A DNA stretch of 64,000 nt from JAHTBL01 sp038532735 (GTDB taxonomy: Bacteria; Pseudomonadota; Alphaproteobacteria; Rhodobacterales; Rhodobacteraceae), in contig JBCBAC010000004.1 of NCBI GenBank assembly GCA_038532735.1, forward strand, positions 244,045-308,044, in the 5' to 3' direction. A program made the translations under genes and the position numbers. Below are positions 17,334 to 26,856 of the stretch, in pieces. Each line of letters begins with the position of its first letter. Within the stretch, counting starts at the first letter, position 1. The notes below the pieces were generated by a model. The model made no database searches. It saw nothing but the letters and a program-made list of their open reading frames with translations, and was not told where the DNA came from.

Positions 17334-18014
17334 ATGAAAAATATCACCTTTGACTTGTCCGACATGCATCTGCATGGCTCTGCGTTTTTCGAGTTTCTGA
17401 AATTGCGCAAAAGGTTTTTCGTTGACGATCTTGGATGGGACATTCCCCATGATGATCGGGTGGAAATGGATCAGTATGACAACCCTTCGGCGCATTATTC
17501 CCTAGTGATCCGCGATGGGCAGGTCATTGGCGGGGCGCGAGCAATGCCGACAACCGCCGTCTGGGGGCCGCACAGCTACATGCTGCGCGATGCGGCCAAG
17601 GGGATGCTGTCTGACATCCCGTGCGACGTCATGGATGCGGACCTCGCCACCCCGCGCATTTGGGAGATCACGCGTTTTGTGGTGCAAGATACGCTTTGCG
17701 CAGTGGAACGCAGCCGCTGTCTGACGCTGATCCTCGATGGCTTGGTCTGCATCGCCAAGACCCGCGGCGGGGTGGAACTCATGGCGCTGTCGCCACTGCC
17801 GATGGTGCGCGCGCTGCGCCAGCTTGGCTACTCGGCAAAGCGTGTGGGCCAGCCCCATGTGGATACCGGAGACGGGCGGCGCTATGCGGTGATCTCGATG
17901 CCTGCGAAACGGCTGCCGGGGATGATCGCGAAAGAGCGCGTTCAGGCTTGGGCGTCAGAGCCGATGGCCTTTGTGCAAAGGCAACATCCGACGCCGATGA
18001 TCGCGGCGGAATAG
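17334..18014 (+). CDS. luxI: Acyl-homoserine-lactone synthase (LuxI family)
   Basis: A 226-residue enzyme that makes N-acyl-homoserine lactone from SAM and acyl-ACP. The invariant LuxI residues align: Arg25/Arg27, Phe28, Trp35 (FFVDDLGWDIP), Asp46 and Asp49 (EMDQYD), Arg69 (GGARAMPTT), Glu111 and Arg114 (WEITRF). AAGGAG lies 8 bases before ATG 17334. It is the only synthase in the window, while three autoinducer-binding proteins are present. Acyl-chain specificity cannot be read. The symbol denotes the family, not an established gene name. Confidence 0.92.
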   Translation: MKNITFDLSDMHLHGSAFFEFLKLRKRFFVDDLGWDIPHDDRVEMDQYDNPSAHYSLVIRDGQVIGGARAMPTTAVWGPHSYMLRDAAKGMLSDIPCDVMDADLATPRIWEITRFVVQDTLCAVERSRCLTLILDGLVCIAKTRGGVELMALSPLPMVRALRQLGYSAKRVGQPHVDTGDGRRYAVISMPAKRLPGMIAKERVQAWASEPMAFVQRQHPTPMIAAE

Positions 18015-18052
18015 GGCTGGCGCCTCTTGGCGTCACATTTCGGGGAAACGGG

Positions 18053-18637
18053 TTACTCGGTCGGGGTTGCGGCCTCTACCGGGGCTGCACCACAGCTGCC
18101 GACAAGCTGCTCATATTGGGCGGTCATCCACCCCAGCGCGGCGGAGGGGTCCCGTTCTTCAATCTGGCCGGTCATTTGACCGAACACTTTTGCGGACCGT
18201 GAATTGTCCACCATTTCAAGGTCCTGACTAGTGAGCACGGCGTCGTAGACAAAGAACGCGACAGCCACCAAAAGGATGCCGCGCAGCACCCCGAAGAGAA
18301 AGCCCAGACCTTGATCGAGGCCGCCAAGAGCCGAGCGTTGGATCATGCTGGAGAAAAGCGGCGTGAAGACCGAAACGACGACCAGCGAAATGGCGACCAC
18401 GGCGGCGAAGGCTGCGATGATCGACAGCTCGCAACTGTCGCCGATGAAGTCGCCGACAACGGGAATTTCACGCACCAGCGGTTCCACGGACGGGGCGAAC
18501 ATGAAGGCTAGTACGGCGGCACCGATCCAGCCTGCAATCGCCATGGCCTCGCGCACGAACCCGCGCGAATAGGCCAGAAGGGCTGAGACCACCACGATTG
18601 CGGCGACCACGCCGTCAACGATTGTAAAACCTTCCAT
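18053..18637 (-). CDS. cvpA: CvpA-family membrane protein
   Basis: A 194-residue inner-membrane protein with four hydrophobic segments (IVDGVVAAIVVVSALLAYSRG first). The motif SRGFVREAMAIAGWIGA is typical of CvpA. In E. coli cvpA precedes purF and is linked to colicin V production and envelope phenotypes. Here it follows radA by 25 bases, and purF lies 2.2 kb further on, beyond the quorum-sensing genes. Confidence 0.92.
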   Translation of the reverse strand: MEGFTIVDGVVAAIVVVSALLAYSRGFVREAMAIAGWIGAAVLAFMFAPSVEPLVREIPVVGDFIGDSCELSIIAAFAAVVAISLVVVSVFTPLFSSMIQRSALGGLDQGLGFLFGVLRGILLVAVAFFVYDAVLTSQDLEMVDNSRSAKVFGQMTGQIEERDPSAALGWMTAQYEQLVGSCGAAPVEAATPTE

Positions 18638-18662
18638 GCCGTCCGCTCCTTAAGGTCCGGGC

Positions 18663-20026
<1,364 letters not shown>

Positions 20027-20027
<1 letters not shown>

Positions 20028-20398
20028 TACCAGATCGCCACTGAAATCTGGCGCAGGATGCCGGGTAGGATGCCGATCATCGGCAAGAAGGTGATCAGCA
20101 TCACGGCCCCCATCCACTTGTCCCATCCCGGCACCGGCACGTTTGGCGCAGAGGCGCGCAGATAAAGCGCAAGCCCGATAGGCATGGCCCACGCCACCGA
20201 CCAGATCAGGATCGTGGCCGATCCATCAGACATTGCGCGGGTGAATCCGAAAAGCACCATGAAAAACCCGAAGATGGAGCTAAGCGCCCAGGCCTTTGCC
20301 TGCCCCTCTAACGCTTTGGCCCGATAGACTGTCACCGGCAGCCAGATCACACTTGCCCAAAGAAGCAACATGCCCAGTAGGGCGACGTAATTCTCCAT
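20027..20398 (-). CDS. Hypothetical multi-pass membrane protein
   Basis: A 123-residue protein with four hydrophobic segments (about 3-22, 38-53, 63-80 and 96-118), not recognised as a named family. Its stop overlaps the radA start by one base (TAATG), so it is probably translated from the radA transcript. AAGGAGGACC precedes ATG 20398. Confidence 0.75.
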
Positions 20399-20426
20399 GC
20401 GGGTCCTCCTTTTGGCTCGTAATGCC

Positions 20427-20888
20427 CTAGCTTCCCGCCGTTGCCAAGCGGGGGACGAGGCGTGGGGTCAGAAGGGAGATAACGAGCGAGCCGAGGATGC
20501 AGGCGGTAAAGAGGTAGAGCCCCCATGCAATCTCGACCCGACCCACGCCGATACCCTTGATGACGACGACGTAGAGCGCGATCAGAAAGACATCCGCCAT
20601 CGCGAGTTTGCCCAGCCACGCGATCACGGGCAGATACCGCTCCGGCAGTTTGCCGAAGTGCAGTGCGGCGAGGGCGAGCGTTTTTGCGTAGGGCGCGGCA
20701 AGGGCGAGGATGCTGACCAGCGCAGCGAGCAAGATATCTTCCCGCCAGAGCGCCTGAAGGCCAGAGAGCACCGAGATTTCGTTGAGCCGGAAGAGCGGCA
20801 ACAGGCCCGCGCGGATCAAGGGCGCGGCCCAGGCGATGGGAAAAAGGATCAGCAAGGCCAGATTGGCGGCAATCAGAACACGGGTCAT
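20427..20888 (-). CDS. PqiA-like (paraquat-inducible protein A) membrane protein
   Basis: A 153-residue membrane protein matching a single PqiA-type module: PLIRAGLLPLFRLNEISVLSG, a helix pair, then GKLAMADVFLIALYVVVIKG. Canonical PqiA has two such modules and works with the MCE protein PqiB in lipid trafficking. Here only one module is present and no MCE gene is in the window, though mlaFE lies 1 kb upstream. ATG 20888 is preferred to GTG 20924. Confidence 0.75.
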   Translation of the reverse strand: MTRVLIAANLALLILFPIAWAAPLIRAGLLPLFRLNEISVLSGLQALWREDILLAALVSILALAAPYAKTLALAALHFGKLPERYLPVIAWLGKLAMADVFLIALYVVVIKGIGVGRVEIAWGLYLFTACILGSLVISLLTPRLVPRLATAGS

Positions 20889-20943
20889 GCCACGCAGAGT
20901 GTCACGCGGCAGCCGTGCCGTCACGGGCCTTTTCGCATGCGGC

Positions 20944-21711
20944 TCACGCTTTGTTCGTGCGCTCTGCTTTGACGATATCGACGACCTTCGGGTCGTCCTG
21001 CATTAGGTCGAGGCCGAGCGGGGCCAACACCTCGACCAGATCATCTTGCAAGCGGCGCAGTTGTGAGGCGACGATGCTTTCGTCCATCTCGACCTGCTGC
21101 TGCCAATGGCTGATCTCGCGGGTGATGACGCGCGCATTCTCGATCCGCTCTTCGAGCTTGCGCACCTCTTGCTGGCGCTGGCGCAGGAAGTTGCGCGCGC
21201 GGTCGACTTTCTCGTCGGAATAGAGCGCGGCAAGCTCTTGGGATTCGTGGCTCATCTGTGCGGCAACCTCGAGGATCTCTGGCTCCAACTCCTCCAGATC
21301 CGGATGGTTTTTGAGATGCATGATCCGCTCTTTCACGCTGTCGAACTCGGAGCTGAGCGTGAACACCCCCTCCCGATCCGCCGCGTGCGCCGCGTGGTAG
21401 GCGCGCGCCACGTCATCCATGCGCAGCGAGAATTGGCGGTGAGATTTCTCCAACGCCATGATCCGGCCATTGGCGGGCAGGTAAAAGCACAAAGATAGCG
21501 CAAAAAGCGCGAACGTGATCTGGATCGCCGTACCAGCCCAAGGGTAGGTGACGCCGCCAAAGGTCAAAGACATCTCGAGCCAAGGGAGGACCGACAAAGC
21601 GGCCAAAATCGTGACGCCGATCACAGCAAATGCGAGCGTGAGCATCAAAAACAAGGAAATGCGTTGCATAAAAATTTGCACAGAAAAAAGCGCAGAACGT
21701 TGCGTATCCAT
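20944..21711 (-). CDS. Membrane-anchored coiled-coil protein, function unknown
   Basis: A 255-residue protein with two N-terminal transmembrane segments (about 17-44 and 55-80) followed by a long charged helical region rich in Glu, Arg and Gln (about 85-235), likely coiled coil. No enzyme motif is visible. It lies between the PqiA-like and mlaF genes. ATG 21711 is chosen because the in-frame upstream extension has no clear ribosome site or conserved look. Confidence 0.7.
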   Translation of the reverse strand: MDTQRSALFSVQIFMQRISLFLMLTLAFAVIGVTILAALSVLPWLEMSLTFGGVTYPWAGTAIQITFALFALSLCFYLPANGRIMALEKSHRQFSLRMDDVARAYHAAHAADREGVFTLSSEFDSVKERIMHLKNHPDLEELEPEILEVAAQMSHESQELAALYSDEKVDRARNFLRQRQQEVRKLEERIENARVITREISHWQQQVEMDESIVASQLRRLQDDLVEVLAPLGLDLMQDDPKVVDIVKAERTNKA

Positions 21712-21880
21712 CGTAAAAAGCCGTCCTAATTGACGCCTTACAAAACCAACCCCGAAAGGGCCGCGCATCGGATCGCTGAACGATCTCTCTACCTGACAGC
21801 CCCGATTACAATCGTTAACGGAATTCAGGCATCTGGCAAGTCTTTGATTTTGCGTAGTAACGAAGCTGCGACGTTATTGT

Positions 21881-22627
21881 TCAGCGGACAGCTTCAATCG
21901 GGCCTTCGGCACGGCCATTGATGAACTGTTCGACATACGGATCGCCGCAGCTGTCCATCTGCTCCACATCGCCTGTCCATTGAATGACGCCGTCATGAAG
22001 CATGGCGACATCATCGGCGATGGCGCGGACGCTGGACATGTCGTGGGTGATGGTCATGGCCGTCGCGCCCATCTCGACCACGATCTCGCGGATCAGGTCG
22101 TTGATGACGCCCGCCATGATCGGGTCGAGCCCGGTGGTGGGTTCGTCGAAAAAGATGATCTCTGGCTCTGCCGCGATGGCGCGGGCGAGGCCCACACGCT
22201 TTTGCATGCCGCCTGAAAGCTCTGCCGGGAAGCGGTCCGCCACGTTTTCCTTAAGGCCAACACGGCGCAGCTTTTCGATCGCGATTGCACGGGCTTCCTC
22301 GGTCGGCTTTTTTAGCGATCCGCGCAGGAGGCGGAAGGCGACGTTCTGCCAGACGGTGAGGCTGTCAAACAGCGCGCCGCCCTGAAAAAGCATCCCAAAG
22401 CGCGCCAGAAACGCGTCACGTTCCACGGTGGTGACGTCTTGTCCATCGACGATGATCTGGCCTGCATCGGGCGCAACAAGCCCCAGCACGGACTTCAGCA
22501 TCACCGATTTGCCGGTGCCGGAGCCGCCGATAATGACCATGCTTTCGCCCTTGGGGATCGTCAGATCGACCCCGCGTAGGACGTGATTATCGCCGAATGC
22601 TTTATGAACCTGCTGGAGCGTGATCAT
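21881..22627 (-). CDS. ABC ATPase, MlaF-like (phospholipid transport)
   Basis: A 248-residue ATP-binding subunit with Walker A GGSGTGKSV, signature LSGGMQKRVGLARAI and Walker B IIFFDEPTTGLDP. The Met in SGGMQKR and the LFDSLTVWQNVAF stretch are typical of the MlaF/Ttg2A group that moves phospholipids across the envelope. ATG 22627 overlaps the stop of the permease gene (ATGA). No MlaD-type MCE protein follows. Confidence 0.88.
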   Translation of the reverse strand: MITLQQVHKAFGDNHVLRGVDLTIPKGESMVIIGGSGTGKSVMLKSVLGLVAPDAGQIIVDGQDVTTVERDAFLARFGMLFQGGALFDSLTVWQNVAFRLLRGSLKKPTEEARAIAIEKLRRVGLKENVADRFPAELSGGMQKRVGLARAIAAEPEIIFFDEPTTGLDPIMAGVINDLIREIVVEMGATAMTITHDMSSVRAIADDVAMLHDGVIQWTGDVEQMDSCGDPYVEQFINGRAEGPIEAVR

Positions 22628-23406
22628 GCCGAAAAGAACAACTCCGTCAGTAGGTAGTTGGAGGCAAGGATCATCACCGATGCTGCGACCACGGCGGCCT
22701 TGGTTGCGCGGCCCACACCTTGCGCGCCCCGGCCTGAATTCATGCCGTAATAGCAGCCCATCAGCGCGACGATGAAGCCGAAGACTGCGCCTTTGATGAG
22801 GCCTGAGGCGACATCCCAGAATTCCAAAAAGTCAACAGTATTAGAGAGATACGCGGCGGAGTTAAGGCCAAGCCGGTTCACGCCCACCAGATAGCCGCCC
22901 ATGATGCCAATGGCGTCGCCAACGGCGACCAGAACCGGCACAGCGAGTGTTGCGGCCAGCACGCGTGGGACGGTGAGGTATTTCATCGGATTAGTGGAGA
23001 GCGTGACAAGCGCGTCGATCTGCTCGGTCACCTTCATGGTCCCGATCTCGGCCGCGATGGAGGACGCGACGCGGGCGGCGACCATGAGGCCGCCCAGAAC
23101 GGGGCCCAACTCGCGCACCATGCCGATGGCGACGATGGAGGGCACGACGGATTCAGCGTTGAAGCGGGAGCCGCCTTCGTAGATCTGCAAGGCAAGTGCA
23201 GCACCAGTGAAAATCGCGGTCAAGCCAACGACCGGAAGAGAGAAATACCCAATGGTGAGAAGGGCTTGACCGAACTCTTTGAAGTAGAATGGCGGGCGCA
23301 GAAGGTGGCTGATCGTCTGGGCCGCGAAAAGCGTGACACGCCCGACAGCGGCCAGCATTCCAAGAACAGCACCACCGAGCGCTGCGATCAGCCGGACAAC
23401 AATCAT
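22624..23406 (-). CDS. ABC permease, MlaE-like
   Basis: A 260-residue permease of the MlaE/YrbE family. GYFSLPVVGLTAIFTGAALALQ, LGPVLGGLMVAARVASSIAAEIGTM and EQIDAL are the family-defining blocks. It pairs with the MlaF-like ATPase in the next, overlapping gene. Its own start overlaps the alr stop (ATGA), so alr-mlaE-mlaF form a tightly coupled unit. Confidence 0.9.
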   Translation of the reverse strand: MIVVRLIAALGGAVLGMLAAVGRVTLFAAQTISHLLRPPFYFKEFGQALLTIGYFSLPVVGLTAIFTGAALALQIYEGGSRFNAESVVPSIVAIGMVRELGPVLGGLMVAARVASSIAAEIGTMKVTEQIDALVTLSTNPMKYLTVPRVLAATLAVPVLVAVGDAIGIMGGYLVGVNRLGLNSAAYLSNTVDFLEFWDVASGLIKGAVFGFIVALMGCYYGMNSGRGAQGVGRATKAAVVAASVMILASNYLLTELFFSA

Positions 23407-24440
23407 CCCGTAACGTAGCGACGCCCGTAGCGCGCCCCGAGGGAGGTCAGGATTTCATAGCCGATGGTGCCTGCGGCCTCGGCCAGTGTCTCCACTGTTT
23501 GCTTGTCATCCAGCAGCGACAGCGCACGGGGTTCTTCATCAAGATCGGTGATGTCGACCGTGATCAGATCCATGGAGATGCGACCGACAACAGGGCAGAC
23601 CGCTTCGCCGAACCGTAGATGCGCGTTTGGACCCATCGCACGGATCACGCCATCCGCATATCCGGCAGAGACGGTTGCGATACGCGACATGCGATTCGCC
23701 GTCCAAGTATTTGAATAGCCAACGCTTTCACCCTCGGACACATCGCGTACCTGGATGATTGGTAGGTCAAGATACGCCACCGGAGCCGCGTCGGAAAATG
23801 GCGCGCCGCCGTAGAGGCCGACGCCTGGACGGCACATGTCGAAGTGATAGTCCGACCCCAGCAAAACTCCGCCTGTCGCCGCAAGCGAGCGCGGCGCGCT
23901 GATGCCGTCTGTCATGCCGCGAAACGCCTCAAGCTGTTGCGCGTTCATCGGGTGGTCCGGCTCATCGGCACAGGCCAGATGGCTCATCACGAGAACAGGA
24001 TTTTGCGGCAGAATGATCTCTCGCAGAGCGTCCCATTCGGCAGGCTCTAAGCCCAGACGGTTCATTCCGGTGTCGAGCTGAACGCCAAACGGATGGCCGG
24101 GCAGCGCCTCCAGATGGCGGGTCAACTGCTCGACCGAATTGAGCATCGGGGTCAGCTGCAAATCGGCGATCATGTCGGTATCGCCGCGCATATGGCCCGA
24201 GAAAACGTGGATTGCGGGGCCGGGGCCAAGCGCCTCGCGGATGGTGGCGCCTTCTTCAGCGACCGCCACGAAGAACGTGCGCGCGCCAGCCTTCGCCAAG
24301 GCCCGCGCCACCTTACCCGCGCCCAGCCCGTAGCCATTGGCTTTCACGGTTGCGCCTGTTTCGCAGGTCGTCATCTTATCCAAGGCGCGCCAGTTGGCGA
24401 TTAATGCCGGAAGATCAATTGTTAAGCTCGCCGTTCCCAT
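23403..24440 (-). CDS. alr: Alanine racemase
   Basis: A 345-residue PLP enzyme making D-alanine for peptidoglycan. The PLP lysine sits in VKANGYGLGA near the N-terminus. The catalytic tyrosine lies in SAGYADG. The HLACADEPDHPMN block is also conserved. A GTG two codons upstream (24446) is an alternative start; neither has a strong ribosome site. It lies downstream of dnaB in the same direction. Confidence 0.94.
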   Translation of the reverse strand: MGTASLTIDLPALIANWRALDKMTTCETGATVKANGYGLGAGKVARALAKAGARTFFVAVAEEGATIREALGPGPAIHVFSGHMRGDTDMIADLQLTPMLNSVEQLTRHLEALPGHPFGVQLDTGMNRLGLEPAEWDALREIILPQNPVLVMSHLACADEPDHPMNAQQLEAFRGMTDGISAPRSLAATGGVLLGSDYHFDMCRPGVGLYGGAPFSDAAPVAYLDLPIIQVRDVSEGESVGYSNTWTANRMSRIATVSAGYADGVIRAMGPNAHLRFGEAVCPVVGRISMDLITVDITDLDEEPRALSLLDDKQTVETLAEAAGTIGYEILTSLGARYGRRYVTG

Positions 24441-24493
24441 GCGCACCGTTTTGACAGGAGGTGTCGGGGCGTCAAGCCCAATTCAAAATCCGA

Positions 24494-25993
24494 TCAGAAG
24501 CTCGTCTCACCGTCGCCTTGCTGCCACGGTTTCACGAGGTTGCCAAAGCGGGTGAAGCGGCCTTCAAACGACAGCTCGACCGTCCCAATGGGGCCGTGGC
24601 GCTGCTTGCCGATGACAACCTCGGCGCGGCCATGCAGGCGCTCCATCTCGTCCTGCCAGACAGCCATTTTTTCAAGCTCGTGATCGCCAGGCTTCTCGCG
24701 TTCTTTGTAATATTCCTCGCGGTAGACGAACATCACGACGTCGGCGTCCTGCTCAATCGAGCCGGATTCGCGCAGATCGCTCAGCTGAGGGCGCTTGTCT
24801 TCGCGGCTTTCCACCTGACGCGACAGCTGGGAAAGCGCGACTACGGGAATATCCAGTTCCTTGGCGATGGCTTTCAGACCTTGCGTGATCTCAGAGACCT
24901 CATTCACGCGACTGTCTTTCGCGGTCGCGGGGCGCACCAGCTGCAGATAGTCGACGATCAGGCAATCCAGACCATGCGTTCGTTTCAGGCGGCGGGCGCG
25001 GGCGGCCAATTGGCTGATCGGCAGCGCGGGCGTATCGTCGATATAAAGCGGACAGGCCTCAAGCTGCTTGGCAGCCTCAACAAAACGGCGGAACTCTGCC
25101 TCGGTCATATCGCCGCGACGGATCTGCTCGCTGGGCACTTCAGACGCCTCTGACAGAATCCGCGCGGCGAGCTGCTCGGCACTCATTTCGAGAGAATAGA
25201 AACCCACAACGCCGCCCTCAACCGCTCCTTCGGAGCCGTCGGGCAGTTGGCCATGCTTGTAGGCCTTGGCAATGTTGAAGGCGATGTTGGTGGCGAGGGA
25301 GGTTTTGCCCATCGACGGACGCCCCGCAAGGATCAGAAGGTCAGAGCGGTGCAGACCGCCCAACTTCTTGTCCATGTCGATCAGACCGGTTGAGACGCCA
25401 GCCAAGCCACCATCACGCTGATAGGCGGCGTTGGCCACATTAACTGCGTCCGTTACGGCCTTGAGAAAGCTCTGAAATCCGGTGTCGGATTGACCTTGCT
25501 CTGCCAGTTTATAGAGCTGTTGTTCGGCCTCAACGATCTGTTCTTTCGGCTCGCTGGAGACGTCAACCCGCGCGGCTTTCGCGGAGATATCGCGCCCCAC
25601 GCCAATCAGCTCCCGGCGGATCGCAAGATCGTAAATGATCTGCGCGTAATCCCGCGCGGCAAAGGCGCTGATCGCGGCCCCGGCGAGGCGGGCAAGGTAG
25701 GCGGGCCCGCCGAGTTCCTTGAGGCCTTCGTCTTCCTCCAGAAACGCCTTCAGCGTCACGGGCGAGGCCAGCGCGTTTTTGGTAATCCGGTTTGCCGCCG
25801 TCTCGAAGATGCGGGCGTGGACGGGGTCGTAAAAATGCTCCGGCCCAATGATCGCGGCGATGCGGTCGAAAATGTCGTTATTCGTCAGGATCGCGCCCAG
25901 AAGCTGCTGCTCTGCCTCGATGGAGTGGGGCATCGTATCGAGCCCGCTATTGGCATCAACCTGCTGGCCGGTGATCGGCGTTATGTCGTTCAT
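24494..25993 (-). CDS. dnaB: Replicative DNA helicase
   Basis: A 499-residue hexameric helicase that unwinds DNA at the fork. The N-terminal domain (PHSIEAEQQLLGAIL) is followed by the RecA-like domain with Walker A AGRPSMGKTS and LIVDYLQLV. The late block LSQLSRQVESREDKRPQLSDLRESGSIEQDAD is diagnostic; shown here only as its start and end motifs, LSQLSRQVE and SIEQDAD. ATG 25993 gives a normal N-terminus; the frame extends further 5' without homology. Confidence 0.96.
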   Translation of the reverse strand: MNDITPITGQQVDANSGLDTMPHSIEAEQQLLGAILTNNDIFDRIAAIIGPEHFYDPVHARIFETAANRITKNALASPVTLKAFLEEDEGLKELGGPAYLARLAGAAISAFAARDYAQIIYDLAIRRELIGVGRDISAKAARVDVSSEPKEQIVEAEQQLYKLAEQGQSDTGFQSFLKAVTDAVNVANAAYQRDGGLAGVSTGLIDMDKKLGGLHRSDLLILAGRPSMGKTSLATNIAFNIAKAYKHGQLPDGSEGAVEGGVVGFYSLEMSAEQLAARILSEASEVPSEQIRRGDMTEAEFRRFVEAAKQLEACPLYIDDTPALPISQLAARARRLKRTHGLDCLIVDYLQLVRPATAKDSRVNEVSEITQGLKAIAKELDIPVVALSQLSRQVESREDKRPQLSDLRESGSIEQDADVVMFVYREEYYKEREKPGDHELEKMAVWQDEMERLHGRAEVVIGKQRHGPIGTVELSFEGRFTRFGNLVKPWQQGDGETSF

Positions 25994-26059
25994 TCTATCA
26001 CCCGTTCTTCCCGAGATTGGGATAGCGGAGGGCTGTCGCAGGCGCAAAATGTATCTTTG

Positions 26060-26079
26060 TGTGGACAGCCTGTGGAAAA
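26060..26079. promoter_or_regulatory. Two DnaA-box-like sites upstream of dnaB
   Basis: TGTGGACAG (26060-26068) and TGTGGAAAA (26071-26079) stand 11 bp apart, one helical turn. Relative to TGTGGATAA they match 7 of 9 and 8 of 9 bases. They lie about 70-90 bases 5' of dnaB. This is suggestive only. Confidence 0.25.
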
Positions 26080-26178
26080 GCCTGAAATTCCCTTATCTTG
26101 TCGCAAACCGTGCGGATCCGTCAACATGTAGTGAAGGACAAGCGGTCCTCTGCGCAGCAATGTCGCGTCTTTTGGCGG

Positions 26179-26853
26179 TTATTTGCGGGCGTCCTGCCAG
26201 GCACGTGGGTTTTTCAGAAAGCTCTCCACCTCGGTCAGGGTCGCCTCGTCAAAAGCGCCCTGCGCGCGGGCCTCGGCCAGGACATCCGCCCATGTGCAGA
26301 GATGGTGCAATTGAACCCCATGATCGCCAAGGGTTTTTTCCGTCTCGGGAAAAATGCCGTAGTAAAAGATCACCGCTGTGTGCCCGCAAGTGGCCCCGGT
26401 TTCGCGAATCGCATCGACGAAACTCAGCTTGGAGCCGCCATCGGTGGTGAGGTCCTCGACCAGCAAAACGCGCTCGCCTTCGGACATCGCGCCTTCGATC
26501 CGGGCGTTTCGACCGTAACCTTTGGGCTTCTTGCGCACATAGCTCATCGGCAGCGCCATCCGCTCAGCCACGAATGCGGCAAAGGGGATGCCTGCGGTCT
26601 CACCACCGGCGATATTGTCGAACGCCTCGAACCCTGCGTTGCGCATCACGGTGACGGTCAGAAAATCCATCAAAGTGGAACGGATGCGCGGGTGGGAGAT
26701 CAGCTTGCGGCAGTCAATGTACGTCGGCGAGGGCAGGCCGGAGGCCAGAATGAACGGCTCGTCCGCATTGAAGTGCACGGCCTTGATTTCCAGCAGCATC
26801 CGCGCGGTCAGGCGCGCGATTTCGGCGGCGGGGGGATAGGAGCTGGGGATCAT
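26179..26853 (-). CDS. pyrE: Orotate phosphoribosyltransferase
   Basis: A 224-residue enzyme converting orotate and PRPP to OMP in pyrimidine synthesis. The PRPP loop VLLVEDLTTDGGSKL and the substrate strand FILASGLPSPTYIDCRKL are visible. It starts 3 bases after the pyrC stop, so pyrC-pyrE form an operon. Confidence 0.95.
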   Translation of the reverse strand: MIPSSYPPAAEIARLTARMLLEIKAVHFNADEPFILASGLPSPTYIDCRKLISHPRIRSTLMDFLTVTVMRNAGFEAFDNIAGGETAGIPFAAFVAERMALPMSYVRKKPKGYGRNARIEGAMSEGERVLLVEDLTTDGGSKLSFVDAIRETGATCGHTAVIFYYGIFPETEKTLGDHGVQLHHLCTWADVLAEARAQGAFDEATLTEVESFLKNPRAWQDARK

Positions 26854-26856
26854 TCG

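Noticed and set aside
18015..18052. Hairpin between luxI and cvpA as a terminator
   Set aside because: The stem is short with mismatches and there is no T-run on either strand.
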